Of a stretch of DNA of 64,000 bases, positions 15,317 to 23,220 are shown one piece after another. Source of the DNA: JAVVEG01 sp032251455 (GTDB lineage Bacteria > Pseudomonadota > Gammaproteobacteria > Pseudomonadales > Pseudohongiellaceae); contig JAVVEG010000010.1 in the NCBI GenBank assembly GCA_032251455.1, positions 48,087-112,086 on the forward strand, read 5' to 3'. Position numbers and translations under genes: made by a program. A model generated the notes under the pieces. The model was given only the letters and a program-made list of their open reading frames with translations. It ran no database searches and had not been told where the DNA came from. Positions within the stretch are counted from its first letter, which is position 1. Every line of letters begins with the position of its first letter.

Positions 15317-17404
15317 ATGCCATCCAGAACTCCCAGTGAGCCCTCATCCGGGACCGGTTTTGCCGGGCTCGAATTGCCCGATTTTCTGCTCAAAACCCTC
15401 AACAAGGTTGGTTATGAAAAACCTTCACCAATTCAGCAGGCCACGATTCCGCTGCTATTGAGCGGCCGGGATGTGATCGGCATGGCGCAGACCGGCACCG
15501 GGAAAACAGCGGCTTTCGCCTTGCCGGTGCTGGCCAGGATTGATGTCTCTGCCAGCAACACCCAGGCACTGGTCCTGTGCCCCACCCGCGAGCTTGCCAT
15601 ACAGGTGGCGGAGGCGTTCCAGACCTATGCGGCCGGCCTGAAAGGCTTTCATGTATTGCCGGTATACGGTGGTCAGGATATGCAGCGTCAACTGAGCGGT
15701 TTGCGGCGCGGTGCGCATGTGGTGGTAGGAACCCCAGGACGTTTGCTGGATCACCTCCGCCGTGGAACCCTGAAATTGTCAGCCCTGAAAACCCTGGTGC
15801 TGGATGAGGCGGATGAAATGCTGCGCATGGGCTTCATCGACGATGTCGAGATGATTCTGAAAAGTGTTCCGGAAACTCGCCAGGTAGCCCTTTTTTCTGC
15901 CACCATGCCCAAACCGATTCGTCTGGTCGCCGAAAAATATCTGAAGTCACCGCAAGAAATCCGCATAGAAAGTTCCCTGGCCACCAACCCGGATATAGAA
16001 CAGTTTTTCTGGTTGGTGCAGGGTACCAACAAACTCGATGCGCTGACCCGGATTCTGGAGGTGGAAGACTTTGATGGCATGATCATCTTCGTGCGCACCA
16101 AGACCAGTACGGTTGAACTGGCTGAAAAATTGAATGCCAGGGGCTTTACTGCCTCCCCGCTCAATGGTGACATGAATCAGGCGATAAGAACGCGCACAGT
16201 GGAACAGTTAAAGAATGGGCAGTTGGATATTCTGGTGGCTACGGATGTGGCAGCAAGAGGTCTGGATGTGGACCGTATCTCGCATGTGATGAATTACGAT
16301 ATCCCTTATGACAATGAGGCCTACGTGCATCGGATAGGCCGTACTGGTCGTGCCGGGCGCAGTGGCAAGGCCATCCTGTTTGTTGCACCACGTGAGCGAC
16401 GCCTGCTGCAATCGATAGAAAAAACCACCAGCACAAAAATAGCAGCGCTGGAACTGCCAACCCGTGGAGAACTGATCAACAAGCGCAGCTCTGCCTTCAA
16501 GGAAATGATTGCAGATACCATCAGGCAGGGAAATCTGGGATTTTTCGAGAAGCTGGCAGCAGAAATCAGTACTGAACAGGAATGCGGTATGGAGCAGGTG
16601 GCGGCAGCGATGGCCTACCTGATACAGAAAGAGAGACCACTGGCACCAGAAGGCAAGGAAAGGTCCTCTGAAAAAGACAGGGCTCCGGTAAAAAACAGGT
16701 CTTCAGAGAAAGACGTATCTTCAATAAAAGACAGATCTTCGATAAAAAACAGCTTGCCTGAAAAAGAGAATTACGACGAGCGAAAAGAGCGCAAACCCTT
16801 GCGCGAAAAACCGCTCAGGGACGAAGGTGCCCCCCGGGTTCGGGAACGCCAGGCAAGCGATCCAATGGATAGCAAGGCAAAGCCTCTGCGTGATTTTCCG
16901 GAGATACCGATGGAGCGTTTCCGGGTGCATGTTGGCAACAACGATGGAGTAACACCGGGTGAGATAGTGGGTGCCATTGCCAATGAGGCGGAAATGGAAG
17001 GGAAATACATTGGGCATATCCGCATTCAAGACGATTTTTGTACTGTCGATCTGCCGGAAGGCATGCCGGAAGAAGTATTCCACATTCTCTACAAGACCCG
17101 GGTCAGGAACAAACCGCTGCGCATCGAGTCGATGCGCCCAGGGGCAGCCCTGTCGGCAGAACACAAACCCAGACGCCCAGCGGGAAAACCCGGAGGGACA
17201 GATACTCCTCAAGCACCAAGCGCAAAAATAACTGTCAATAAAGAAGCAGTTAAAGAAGAGGTGGTTAAAAAAGAGGCCTTTAAAAAAGAAGGTTTTAAAA
17301 AAGATGGCTTTAAAAAAGATGGTTTTAAAAAAGAGCCCAACAAGACGCGGGTAAAAAACCGAACCAACAAGGATAAAGGCAAGCGCCGCACGCCTAAACA
17401 ATAA
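15317..17404 (+). CDS. deaD: ATP-dependent RNA helicase DeaD/CsdA
   Basis: 695 residues. DEAD-box motifs: Q motif near 35, Walker A AQTGTGKT at 57-64, DEAD at 163-166, SAT in LFSATMP, and HRIGRTGRAGR. After the helicase core come a linker, a DbpA-type RNA-binding domain (FRVHVGNNDGVTPGEIVGAI, about 535-610) and a lysine-rich tail. The protein unwinds rRNA and mRNA structures in ribosome assembly and at low temperature. ATG 15317 was chosen because AAAAGGG is 6 bp upstream and an open frame to 15233 adds no conserved sequence. Two low-complexity parts are odd: serine-lysine repeats around 450-480 and six 15-bp units near the end. Confidence 0.95.
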   Translation: MPSRTPSEPSSGTGFAGLELPDFLLKTLNKVGYEKPSPIQQATIPLLLSGRDVIGMAQTGTGKTAAFALPVLARIDVSASNTQALVLCPTRELAIQVAEAFQTYAAGLKGFHVLPVYGGQDMQRQLSGLRRGAHVVVGTPGRLLDHLRRGTLKLSALKTLVLDEADEMLRMGFIDDVEMILKSVPETRQVALFSATMPKPIRLVAEKYLKSPQEIRIESSLATNPDIEQFFWLVQGTNKLDALTRILEVEDFDGMIIFVRTKTSTVELAEKLNARGFTASPLNGDMNQAIRTRTVEQLKNGQLDILVATDVAARGLDVDRISHVMNYDIPYDNEAYVHRIGRTGRAGRSGKAILFVAPRERRLLQSIEKTTSTKIAALELPTRGELINKRSSAFKEMIADTIRQGNLGFFEKLAAEISTEQECGMEQVAAAMAYLIQKERPLAPEGKERSSEKDRAPVKNRSSEKDVSSIKDRSSIKNSLPEKENYDERKERKPLREKPLRDEGAPRVRERQASDPMDSKAKPLRDFPEIPMERFRVHVGNNDGVTPGEIVGAIANEAEMEGKYIGHIRIQDDFCTVDLPEGMPEEVFHILYKTRVRNKPLRIESMRPGAALSAEHKPRRPAGKPGGTDTPQAPSAKITVNKEAVKEEVVKKEAFKKEGFKKDGFKKDGFKKEPNKTRVKNRTNKDKGKRRTPKQ
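17243..17332 (+). repeat. Six 15-bp units in the deaD tail
   Basis: Degenerate units of the form GATGGTTTTAAAAAA, the last four nearly identical (17273, 17288, 17303, 17318). They encode K-E/D-G-F-K repeats that form a basic tail, probably an RNA-binding extension. Each unit has a run of six A residues, so slippage could expand, contract or frameshift the end of the gene. Confidence 0.85.
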
Positions 17405-17412
17405 AAGTACCT

Positions 17413-18474
17413 TCAGGTGTTTGCCAGGCTGGCAATTGTGTTGGCCGATATCACCTGATTGCGACCATTTTCCTTGCCGTAGTAAAGCGCCCGGTCAGCC
17501 CGGCGGATCAAGGCTTCGCGGTCCGGTGTCGTGGCTGCAGACGCACTGACATAACCGATGGTGACACTGATCGATGTATCAATATCTTCCAGGCTTATGG
17601 TGGTTATACTTTCACGCAGTTTTTCTGCTACAGCGGCGGCACTGGCATCATCGGCGCCAACAAGTATGACCAGGAACTCCTCGCCGCCAAAGCGGGCGAC
17701 CAGATCGCTGCTGCGGGTGGTTTCACGTAATTTCTGGCCCACCTCTATCAGGCAGCGATCTCCCGCGGAATGACCGAACTTGTCATTGAAAAGCTTGAAA
17801 TGATCCACATCGAGCAAGAGCAGGGAAATGGGTTCTCCGGAGCGTTTCTGGCGCTCCAGCTCTTCACTGAAGCGGATGTCGAGCCCGCGCCGGTTCAGCA
17901 GCCCTGTCAGATGATCATGGGTGGCAAGCTCGTTCAGCTTCAAGGTCAGTTGATCGTTGGCCTGTTGAAAATAATGTCCGCAATAACTCATTGCTATCAC
18001 GCCAAGCGCCAGCCACAAACCCCGGGATACAGTTTTTTCTCTGATATAGGTATCACCGACAAAATCAGGTATGCCTGGAGCGTAGATAACGAGAACGGCA
18101 ATGACAGCGATCAGGATGGCACTGACCGTCCAGATCAGTCTGTTGCCGCCAAACACTGCCGCAGTTATCGGGTAACAGGGTAGCAAGTAGGCAAACTGGC
18201 TGTTGACGCCACCTGAAATAAACAAAAGCGGCAGGATGCACACAAAGCCCAAGGCCATGACCAGATCGGCATGCAATTGGGGCAGATGGTTGCTGCGTAT
18301 GAGCAGATACGCGCCGGTGGCAATGGCAACATTGGCTACACCCAGATAGGTAAACAGGGGAGGTAACTCTATTAACAGCGGACGTATCAGTGTGCCCGCC
18401 AGGATGACCAGGCAAACCATACGGATAAAGCCAAGAATGCTTTTGTGTTTGTGATCCTGACGGTCTGCGAGCAT
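17413..18474 (-). CDS. Membrane diguanylate cyclase (GGDEF)
   Basis: 353 residues: about six N-terminal transmembrane helices (to residue 180), a short linker, then a GGDEF domain. The active-site motif is RFGGEEF and the inhibitory RxxD site is present as RSSD exactly five residues before it, so the enzyme should make cyclic di-GMP and be product-inhibited. The membrane part has no named sensor domain that I recognise. It is convergent with deaD, with 8 bp between stops, and divergent from phnD. No EAL domain is present. Confidence 0.9.
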   Translation of the reverse strand: MLADRQDHKHKSILGFIRMVCLVILAGTLIRPLLIELPPLFTYLGVANVAIATGAYLLIRSNHLPQLHADLVMALGFVCILPLLFISGGVNSQFAYLLPCYPITAAVFGGNRLIWTVSAILIAVIAVLVIYAPGIPDFVGDTYIREKTVSRGLWLALGVIAMSYCGHYFQQANDQLTLKLNELATHDHLTGLLNRRGLDIRFSEELERQKRSGEPISLLLLDVDHFKLFNDKFGHSAGDRCLIEVGQKLRETTRSSDLVARFGGEEFLVILVGADDASAAAVAEKLRESITTISLEDIDTSISVTIGYVSASAATTPDREALIRRADRALYYGKENGRNQVISANTIASLANT

Positions 18475-18648
18475 GCTGGTTACTCAGGTACTTTTATTGG
18501 TCCGCCAATTCTCAACGAATTTGCCGGCAGACTCAATCACCTGAACAAGTTCTGAGTGTTGATTAAGACCTGCCATGGGTATTATTACGAGCGGGGGATG
18601 TGTATTATCCGCAGCAAGAAAAAAGGAACCATCGCTGAGGGTAAAACC

Positions 18649-19593
18649 ATGCATGCAAGCCGCCTGCTGTGTCTGCTGGCCGGTCTCTTGACCACCGTGC
18701 CAGGCATCGCAGATCTGTCCCCCCGCTATCAGGATCGCAACCAGGATATGGTGGCCGACCTGCCTGCCGATTCCTCCGCCTGGCGCAATCCCAATATTTT
18801 GATATTTGCCTACACCCCGGTCGAAGACCCGGCGCTGTATTCCCAGGTCTGGGATGGTTTCATCAGTCATGTCAGTGCGCTGACCGGCAAGGAGATTCGC
18901 TTCTTTCCCGTCCAGTCCAATGCAGCCCAGCTGGAAGCCATGCGCGCGGGCAGGCTGCATATTGCCGGGTTCAATACGGGATCCACCCCGGTGGCGGTGA
19001 ACTGCGCTGGCTTTGTGCCGTTTACCCTGATGGCTGCCGCCGATGATTCCTACGGTTATCAGATGGAAATCATCACCTACCCGGACAGCGGTATCGAGAC
19101 ACCTGCCGATCTCAAGGGCAGGCAGCTTGCGTTTACCTCACCCACCTCCAACTCAGGTTTCAAGGCCCCATCGACATTGCTGGATACCGAGTTTGCCCTG
19201 CAGGCTGAGCGGGATTTCCAGACTGCCTTTTCCGGCAGTCATGACAACTCAATTCTGGGTGTGGTCAACCGCGACTATGCCGCCGCCGCGATAGCCAATG
19301 AAGTGCTGCACCGGATGCAGGCAAGAGGAGTGGTGCGTCCGGAACAATACCGCTCCATCTATACCTCGCCCACTTTCCCGACCACGGCCTATGGCCTGGC
19401 ACATGACCTGCATCCGGAGCTGGCCGCAAAAATCCGTGAGGCTTTTTTCAGTTTTGACTGGGAAGGCAGCGCCCTGCAGGAGGAGTTTGCCGATGCCGGC
19501 ATGGCCAAATTCCTGCCCATCAATTATCAGGAGCACTGGGCAGTGATCCGTACCATCGACAAGGCCAATCAGACGGTCTACAACTGCGATTGA
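18649..19593 (+). CDS. phnD: Phosphate/phosphite/phosphonate ABC transporter substrate-binding protein
   Basis: 314 residues with a signal peptide (HASRLLCLLAGLLTTVPGIA) and a type II periplasmic binding fold of the PhnD family. Landmarks include the ligand-binding TSPTSNSGFKAPSTLL segment (about 160-176) and FSGSHDNSILGVVNRDYAAAAI, both typical of this family. It captures a small phosphorus oxyanion in the periplasm and delivers it to the PhnC-E-E transporter encoded downstream. ATG 18649 was chosen: GAGGG lies 7 bp upstream and the frame-open extension to 18556 interrupts the signal sequence. The ligand (phosphate, phosphite, phosphonate) is not decided by eye. Confidence 0.85.
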   Translation: MHASRLLCLLAGLLTTVPGIADLSPRYQDRNQDMVADLPADSSAWRNPNILIFAYTPVEDPALYSQVWDGFISHVSALTGKEIRFFPVQSNAAQLEAMRAGRLHIAGFNTGSTPVAVNCAGFVPFTLMAAADDSYGYQMEIITYPDSGIETPADLKGRQLAFTSPTSNSGFKAPSTLLDTEFALQAERDFQTAFSGSHDNSILGVVNRDYAAAAIANEVLHRMQARGVVRPEQYRSIYTSPTFPTTAYGLAHDLHPELAAKIREAFFSFDWEGSALQEEFADAGMAKFLPINYQEHWAVIRTIDKANQTVYNCD

Positions 19594-19603
19594 GGAGTGA
19601 TCC

Positions 19604-20440
19604 GTGATGCTGACCCTGGAGGGTTTGAGTAAGCGCTACAGTACCGGCGACCTGGCCCTGGATCAGGTGTCCCTGCAAGTACCGGCCGGGCAGGTCATGG
19701 CACTGATCGGTCCCTCCGGGGCTGGCAAGAGCACCCTGATCCGCTGCGTCAATCGCCTGATTGAACCCACGGCCGGCAGTGTCGTGCTGGATGATGTCGA
19801 CATCACCCGTCTGCGTGGTGCCGGCCTGCGGCAGGCACGGCGGCAGATCGGCATGATTTTCCAGAGCCATGCCCTGGTCGAGCGTTTGTCGGTCATGGAA
19901 AATGTATTGTCCGGCCGCTTGGCCTATGTGGGTTTCTGGCGCAGCTATTTTCGCCGATACCCGCCCAGCGACATACAACAGGCCTATTTGCTGCTGCAGC
20001 GGGTTGGCCTGGAAAGCATGCTGGACAAGCGTGGCGATGAGCTTTCCGGCGGGCAAAAGCAGCGGGTGGGCATAGCCCGGGCCTTGATGCAGAATCCCAA
20101 GCTGTTGCTGGTGGATGAGCCGACTGCCAGCCTGGATCCCAAAACCTCGCGTCAGATCATGCGGCTTATCTGTGAGCTCAGTCGGGAGCAGCATCTGGCT
20201 GCCATCATCAATATCCACGATGTCAGCCTGGCGCAGCAATTTGTGGATCGTGTGGTTGGCCTGCGCGCCGGGAAAATCGTGTTCGATGGCCATCCGGACG
20301 CCCTGACCGCCGAAATCCTGACCTTGATCTATGGTGAGGAAGACTGGGATGCAAGCCGGGATGAAGCAGCGGAGCAGGACAGCGCTGCCCTCAGCCAGCC
20401 CGACCCGCTGGCCACCATTGCGCGGGGTGCGCATCCATGA
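19604..20440 (+). CDS. phnC: Phosphonate-type ABC transporter ATP-binding protein
   Basis: 278 residues; a start at GTG 19604 or ATG 19607, both just after GAGGAG. Walker A GPSGAGKST around residue 38, signature LSGGQKQRVGIARAL around 147 and Walker B LLLVDEPTASLDP follow the PhnC pattern. It hydrolyses ATP to drive import. The stop overlaps the next gene as ATGA. The C-terminal 25 residues (acidic, alanine-rich) are longer than in many PhnC proteins and are probably unstructured. Confidence 0.9.
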   Translation: MMLTLEGLSKRYSTGDLALDQVSLQVPAGQVMALIGPSGAGKSTLIRCVNRLIEPTAGSVVLDDVDITRLRGAGLRQARRQIGMIFQSHALVERLSVMENVLSGRLAYVGFWRSYFRRYPPSDIQQAYLLLQRVGLESMLDKRGDELSGGQKQRVGIARALMQNPKLLLVDEPTASLDPKTSRQIMRLICELSREQHLAAIINIHDVSLAQQFVDRVVGLRAGKIVFDGHPDALTAEILTLIYGEEDWDASRDEAAEQDSAALSQPDPLATIARGAHP

Positions 20441-21279
20441 GCAGCATTGAACCCGCAGCATCTGCTGCGCAGTCCCGTGTGCATGCAGCGGCCCAGGGAC
20501 GCTGGCAGGCACTGCCCCTGATAGCGGACCCGCGTTTGCGCTGGGGGCTTAACCTGGCCGTGCTGGTTTATATCGCCCTGGTCTGGGGCAGCACGGATGT
20601 CAACTGGCAAAGAGTCTATCAGGGGCTGGATCGTGGCGCTGCGTTTGTTGCCTCCTTCATGAGTCCGGATTTCATCAGTCGGGGCGGTGATATCCTGGCA
20701 GGTCTGCAGGAAAGCCTGACCATGACCCTGGTTGCCACCGTCATCGGCATAGTGCTGGCCGTGCCGGTGGGCCTGGGTGCTGCCCGCAATATTGCCCCGG
20801 CGCCGGTCTATTTTTTCTGCCGCACCCTGATTGCCCTGTCGCGCACCTTCCAGGAAATCATCATCGCCATCCTGTTTGTGACCATGTTCGGCTTTGGTCC
20901 TCTGGCCGGCGTCTTTACGCTGGCGTTTGCCACCATCGGCTTCATGGCCAAGCTGCTGGCCGAGGATATCGAGGATGCCATGAATGAGCCCATGGAGGCG
21001 ATCAGGGCAACCGGGGCCAGCTGGTTGCAGTGGATCAATTATGCGGTGCAGCCTCAGGTCATGCCGCGACTGATCGGCCTGTCCCTATACCGGATGGATA
21101 TCAATTTCAGGGAATCCGCCATTATTGGCATTGTGGGTGCCGGCGGCATAGGGGCCACCTTGAACACATCGATCAACCGTTACGACTACGATACCTCCGC
21201 AGCCATTCTGCTGCTGATTATTGGCATCGTGCTGATGAGTGAATATTTCTCGGGCTATGTTCGCCAATGGACGCAATGA
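20437..21279 (+). CDS. phnE: Phosphonate-type ABC transporter permease 1
   Basis: 280 residues, about six membrane helices, with the permease EAA-like loop seen as EPMEAIRATGASWLQWINYAVQPQVMP (residues 186-212, shown as landmark only). An N-terminal alanine-rich cytoplasmic stretch of about 25 residues precedes the first helix. It pairs with the second permease encoded next. Both permeases are intact, so the channel is probably a heterodimer. The start overlaps phnC by 4 bp. Confidence 0.88.
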   Translation: MSSIEPAASAAQSRVHAAAQGRWQALPLIADPRLRWGLNLAVLVYIALVWGSTDVNWQRVYQGLDRGAAFVASFMSPDFISRGGDILAGLQESLTMTLVATVIGIVLAVPVGLGAARNIAPAPVYFFCRTLIALSRTFQEIIIAILFVTMFGFGPLAGVFTLAFATIGFMAKLLAEDIEDAMNEPMEAIRATGASWLQWINYAVQPQVMPRLIGLSLYRMDINFRESAIIGIVGAGGIGATLNTSINRYDYDTSAAILLLIIGIVLMSEYFSGYVRQWTQ

Positions 21280-21280
21280 G

Positions 21281-22093
21281 ATGCCGCTGAAACTGACTGA
21301 CAACAAGCCGGAGTGGCAACGCCGGGAACCGTTGCAACAATATGCCATCTGGGCTGGCTGGATGCTGGGCGTGATGCTGTTCCTGCTGTGCTGGAAAGTG
21401 ATCTCCGACAACACCATCTGGGAATTTCTGGATGATGCCGGTGCGCAGGGTCTGAGCCTGGTGGGCCGGATGATCCCGCTCGACTGGAGCATCACTGGCA
21501 GTTTGCTGTTGCCGCTCTGGGATACGCTCAATATTGCCACAGTGGGGACCGCCCTGGGTGTGCTGATTGCCTTTCCACTGGCCTTTCTGGCGGCGCGCAA
21601 TACCACCCCGCATCCCGCCTTGCGAGGCTTGGCCCTGGGTGTCATCGTCAGCTCCCGTTCCATCAATGCCCTGATCTGGGCAATGCTCCTGGTTACCATT
21701 GTGGGACCAGGTATTTTTGCGGGGATGCTGGCGATTGCCTTGCGTTCGATTGGTTTCGTTGGCAAGCTGCTGTATGAGGCCATCGAGGAGATTCAGCCGA
21801 CCCCGGTCGAGGCCATCACCGCCACGGGTGCGAGCAGCAATCAGGTGCTGGCCTACGGTGTGCTGCCGCAGATCATGCCGGCTTTTGCCGGGATTACCGT
21901 GTACCGCTGGGACATTAATATTCGTGAATCCACCGTGCTGGGGCTGGTTGGGGCCGGAGGCATCGGCTTGCAGATGAATGCCGCAATCAATAACCTGGCC
22001 TGGGGACAGGTGGCTACGGTATTCGTCTTGATTTTCGCCACAGTGGTCCTGTCCGAATGGGTTTCAGCCAAAGTCAGACATGCCGTCATTTGA
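21281..22093 (+). CDS. phnE: Phosphonate-type ABC transporter permease 2
   Basis: 270 residues with about six helices and the coupling loop QPTPVEAITATGASSNQVLA near residue 170. It is a paralogue of the first permease but clearly diverged (for example NINIRESTVLG here against the MDINFRESAIIG of copy 1). ATG 21281 was taken because it follows the phnE1 stop by one base; an open extension to 21239 would overlap phnE1. With PhnD and PhnC it completes an importer. No C-P lyase or phosphite dehydrogenase gene is in the window. Confidence 0.87.
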   Translation: MPLKLTDNKPEWQRREPLQQYAIWAGWMLGVMLFLLCWKVISDNTIWEFLDDAGAQGLSLVGRMIPLDWSITGSLLLPLWDTLNIATVGTALGVLIAFPLAFLAARNTTPHPALRGLALGVIVSSRSINALIWAMLLVTIVGPGIFAGMLAIALRSIGFVGKLLYEAIEEIQPTPVEAITATGASSNQVLAYGVLPQIMPAFAGITVYRWDINIRESTVLGLVGAGGIGLQMNAAINNLAWGQVATVFVLIFATVVLSEWVSAKVRHAVI

Positions 22094-22105
22094 GGGAGTC
22101 GATTG

Positions 22106-23179
22106 ATGAAACAGGGCAATATTCTCTGTGGCTTGGGGCTGATGATCTGCAGTTTGCTGCAATGGGCTATTGCGGAAGAGAATGCGGAAGAAATAGTAAT
22201 CGATAATGACGGCACGCTTATCGCCGGCACTTTAGCCAGACCGGATGGGGCATCAGGTAATGTCCCGCTGGTGATCATGATTTCCGATAGTGGTGCCCAA
22301 GCCAGAGATGCTGAAATAGCCGGCTTTCCGGTTTTTGCCAGGCTTGCCGAGGAACTGCTTGCTGCGGGCATAGCCAGTTTTCGTTTTGATGACCGTCAGA
22401 CCGGGGCCTCAAGTGGTGAGTTTGCCGAGGCGACAATGGACCGCCTGGCCGCCGATGTGGCCGTGATAGTTGATCATTTTACCGTTTTCTATCAGCAGCC
22501 ATTCAGTCACATAGTCCTGCTGGGCCATGGTCAGGGCGGTATTGTGGCCGGGCGTCTGGCAGCAAGAGATACCCGCATCGATAAACTGGTGTTGATGGCA
22601 TCAACCGGTGTGAACCAGCGCCGTGTGCTCAGACACCAGGCCGAAACAAGCTATGCTGGTCTCGGCCTGCCGCAGGCATTGATTGAAGAGGAAGCCAGTG
22701 CCCGCGAACAGCTCATGTTTGCCATCAGCGATGAGGGAGATGTGGCTGCGGCCGAGGCAGCTTACGCCCAGGTCTACCTGAAGCTATTGTCGCACTTACC
22801 GGCAGGGCAGAAGCAGAACATAACAGACAAGGCAACAGCAGCGGTGCAACAGGCAGCTCAGCTCCGGGCCAGTTACGCCACAGCACAGATGCAGTCCTTT
22901 CTGTACCATGATCCGGGCACCGATCTGGCCGGGCTTGCCATTCCCGTGTTGCTGTTGTTTGGCGACAAGGATACGCTGGTTGACCCTGCCCTGCATGCGC
23001 CCGTACTTGAAGAAGTGCTGGCCGACAGCAGGGCAGAATATCGCAGTATTGTGATACCTGATGCCAATCATCTTTTCCAGGTGGCAGAAACTGGGCAGGT
23101 GTCTGAGTACCCTGCCCTGGAAAAAGCATTCAGCCCGGCCCTGACCGAGGCTTTGCACAACTGGCTGCAGACGGATTGA
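22106..23179 (+). CDS. Secreted alpha/beta hydrolase with Gly in place of the nucleophile Ser
   Basis: 357 residues; signal peptide (to about Ala23); an alpha/beta-hydrolase core with DDRQTG...SS, the cap and a C-terminal helix. The nucleophile elbow is LLGHGQGG at residues 138-145, so residue 142 is Gly (GGT) where the family has Ser (GHSxGG). The acid (LLFGDKDTLVD) and histidine (PDANHLFQ) positions are retained. A single A-to-G change from AGT would explain it. It lies 12 bp after the phn transporter with GAGGGA before its ATG (the TTG at 22103 is the alternative), so it probably belongs to that operon. As read it should not hydrolyse esters by the usual mechanism. Confidence 0.85.
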   Translation: MKQGNILCGLGLMICSLLQWAIAEENAEEIVIDNDGTLIAGTLARPDGASGNVPLVIMISDSGAQARDAEIAGFPVFARLAEELLAAGIASFRFDDRQTGASSGEFAEATMDRLAADVAVIVDHFTVFYQQPFSHIVLLGHGQGGIVAGRLAARDTRIDKLVLMASTGVNQRRVLRHQAETSYAGLGLPQALIEEEASAREQLMFAISDEGDVAAAEAAYAQVYLKLLSHLPAGQKQNITDKATAAVQQAAQLRASYATAQMQSFLYHDPGTDLAGLAIPVLLLFGDKDTLVDPALHAPVLEEVLADSRAEYRSIVIPDANHLFQVAETGQVSEYPALEKAFSPALTEALHNWLQTD

Positions 23180-23220
23180 GAGGGCCAGAGAAGGCCTCAA
23201 TGTCAACGGGCAGCTGCTGA

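Noticed and set aside
17318..17340. Programmed -1 frameshift site in the A6 runs of deaD
   Set aside because: The A AAA AAG heptamer is not in the phase needed for the slippery codons, so no frameshift is claimed.
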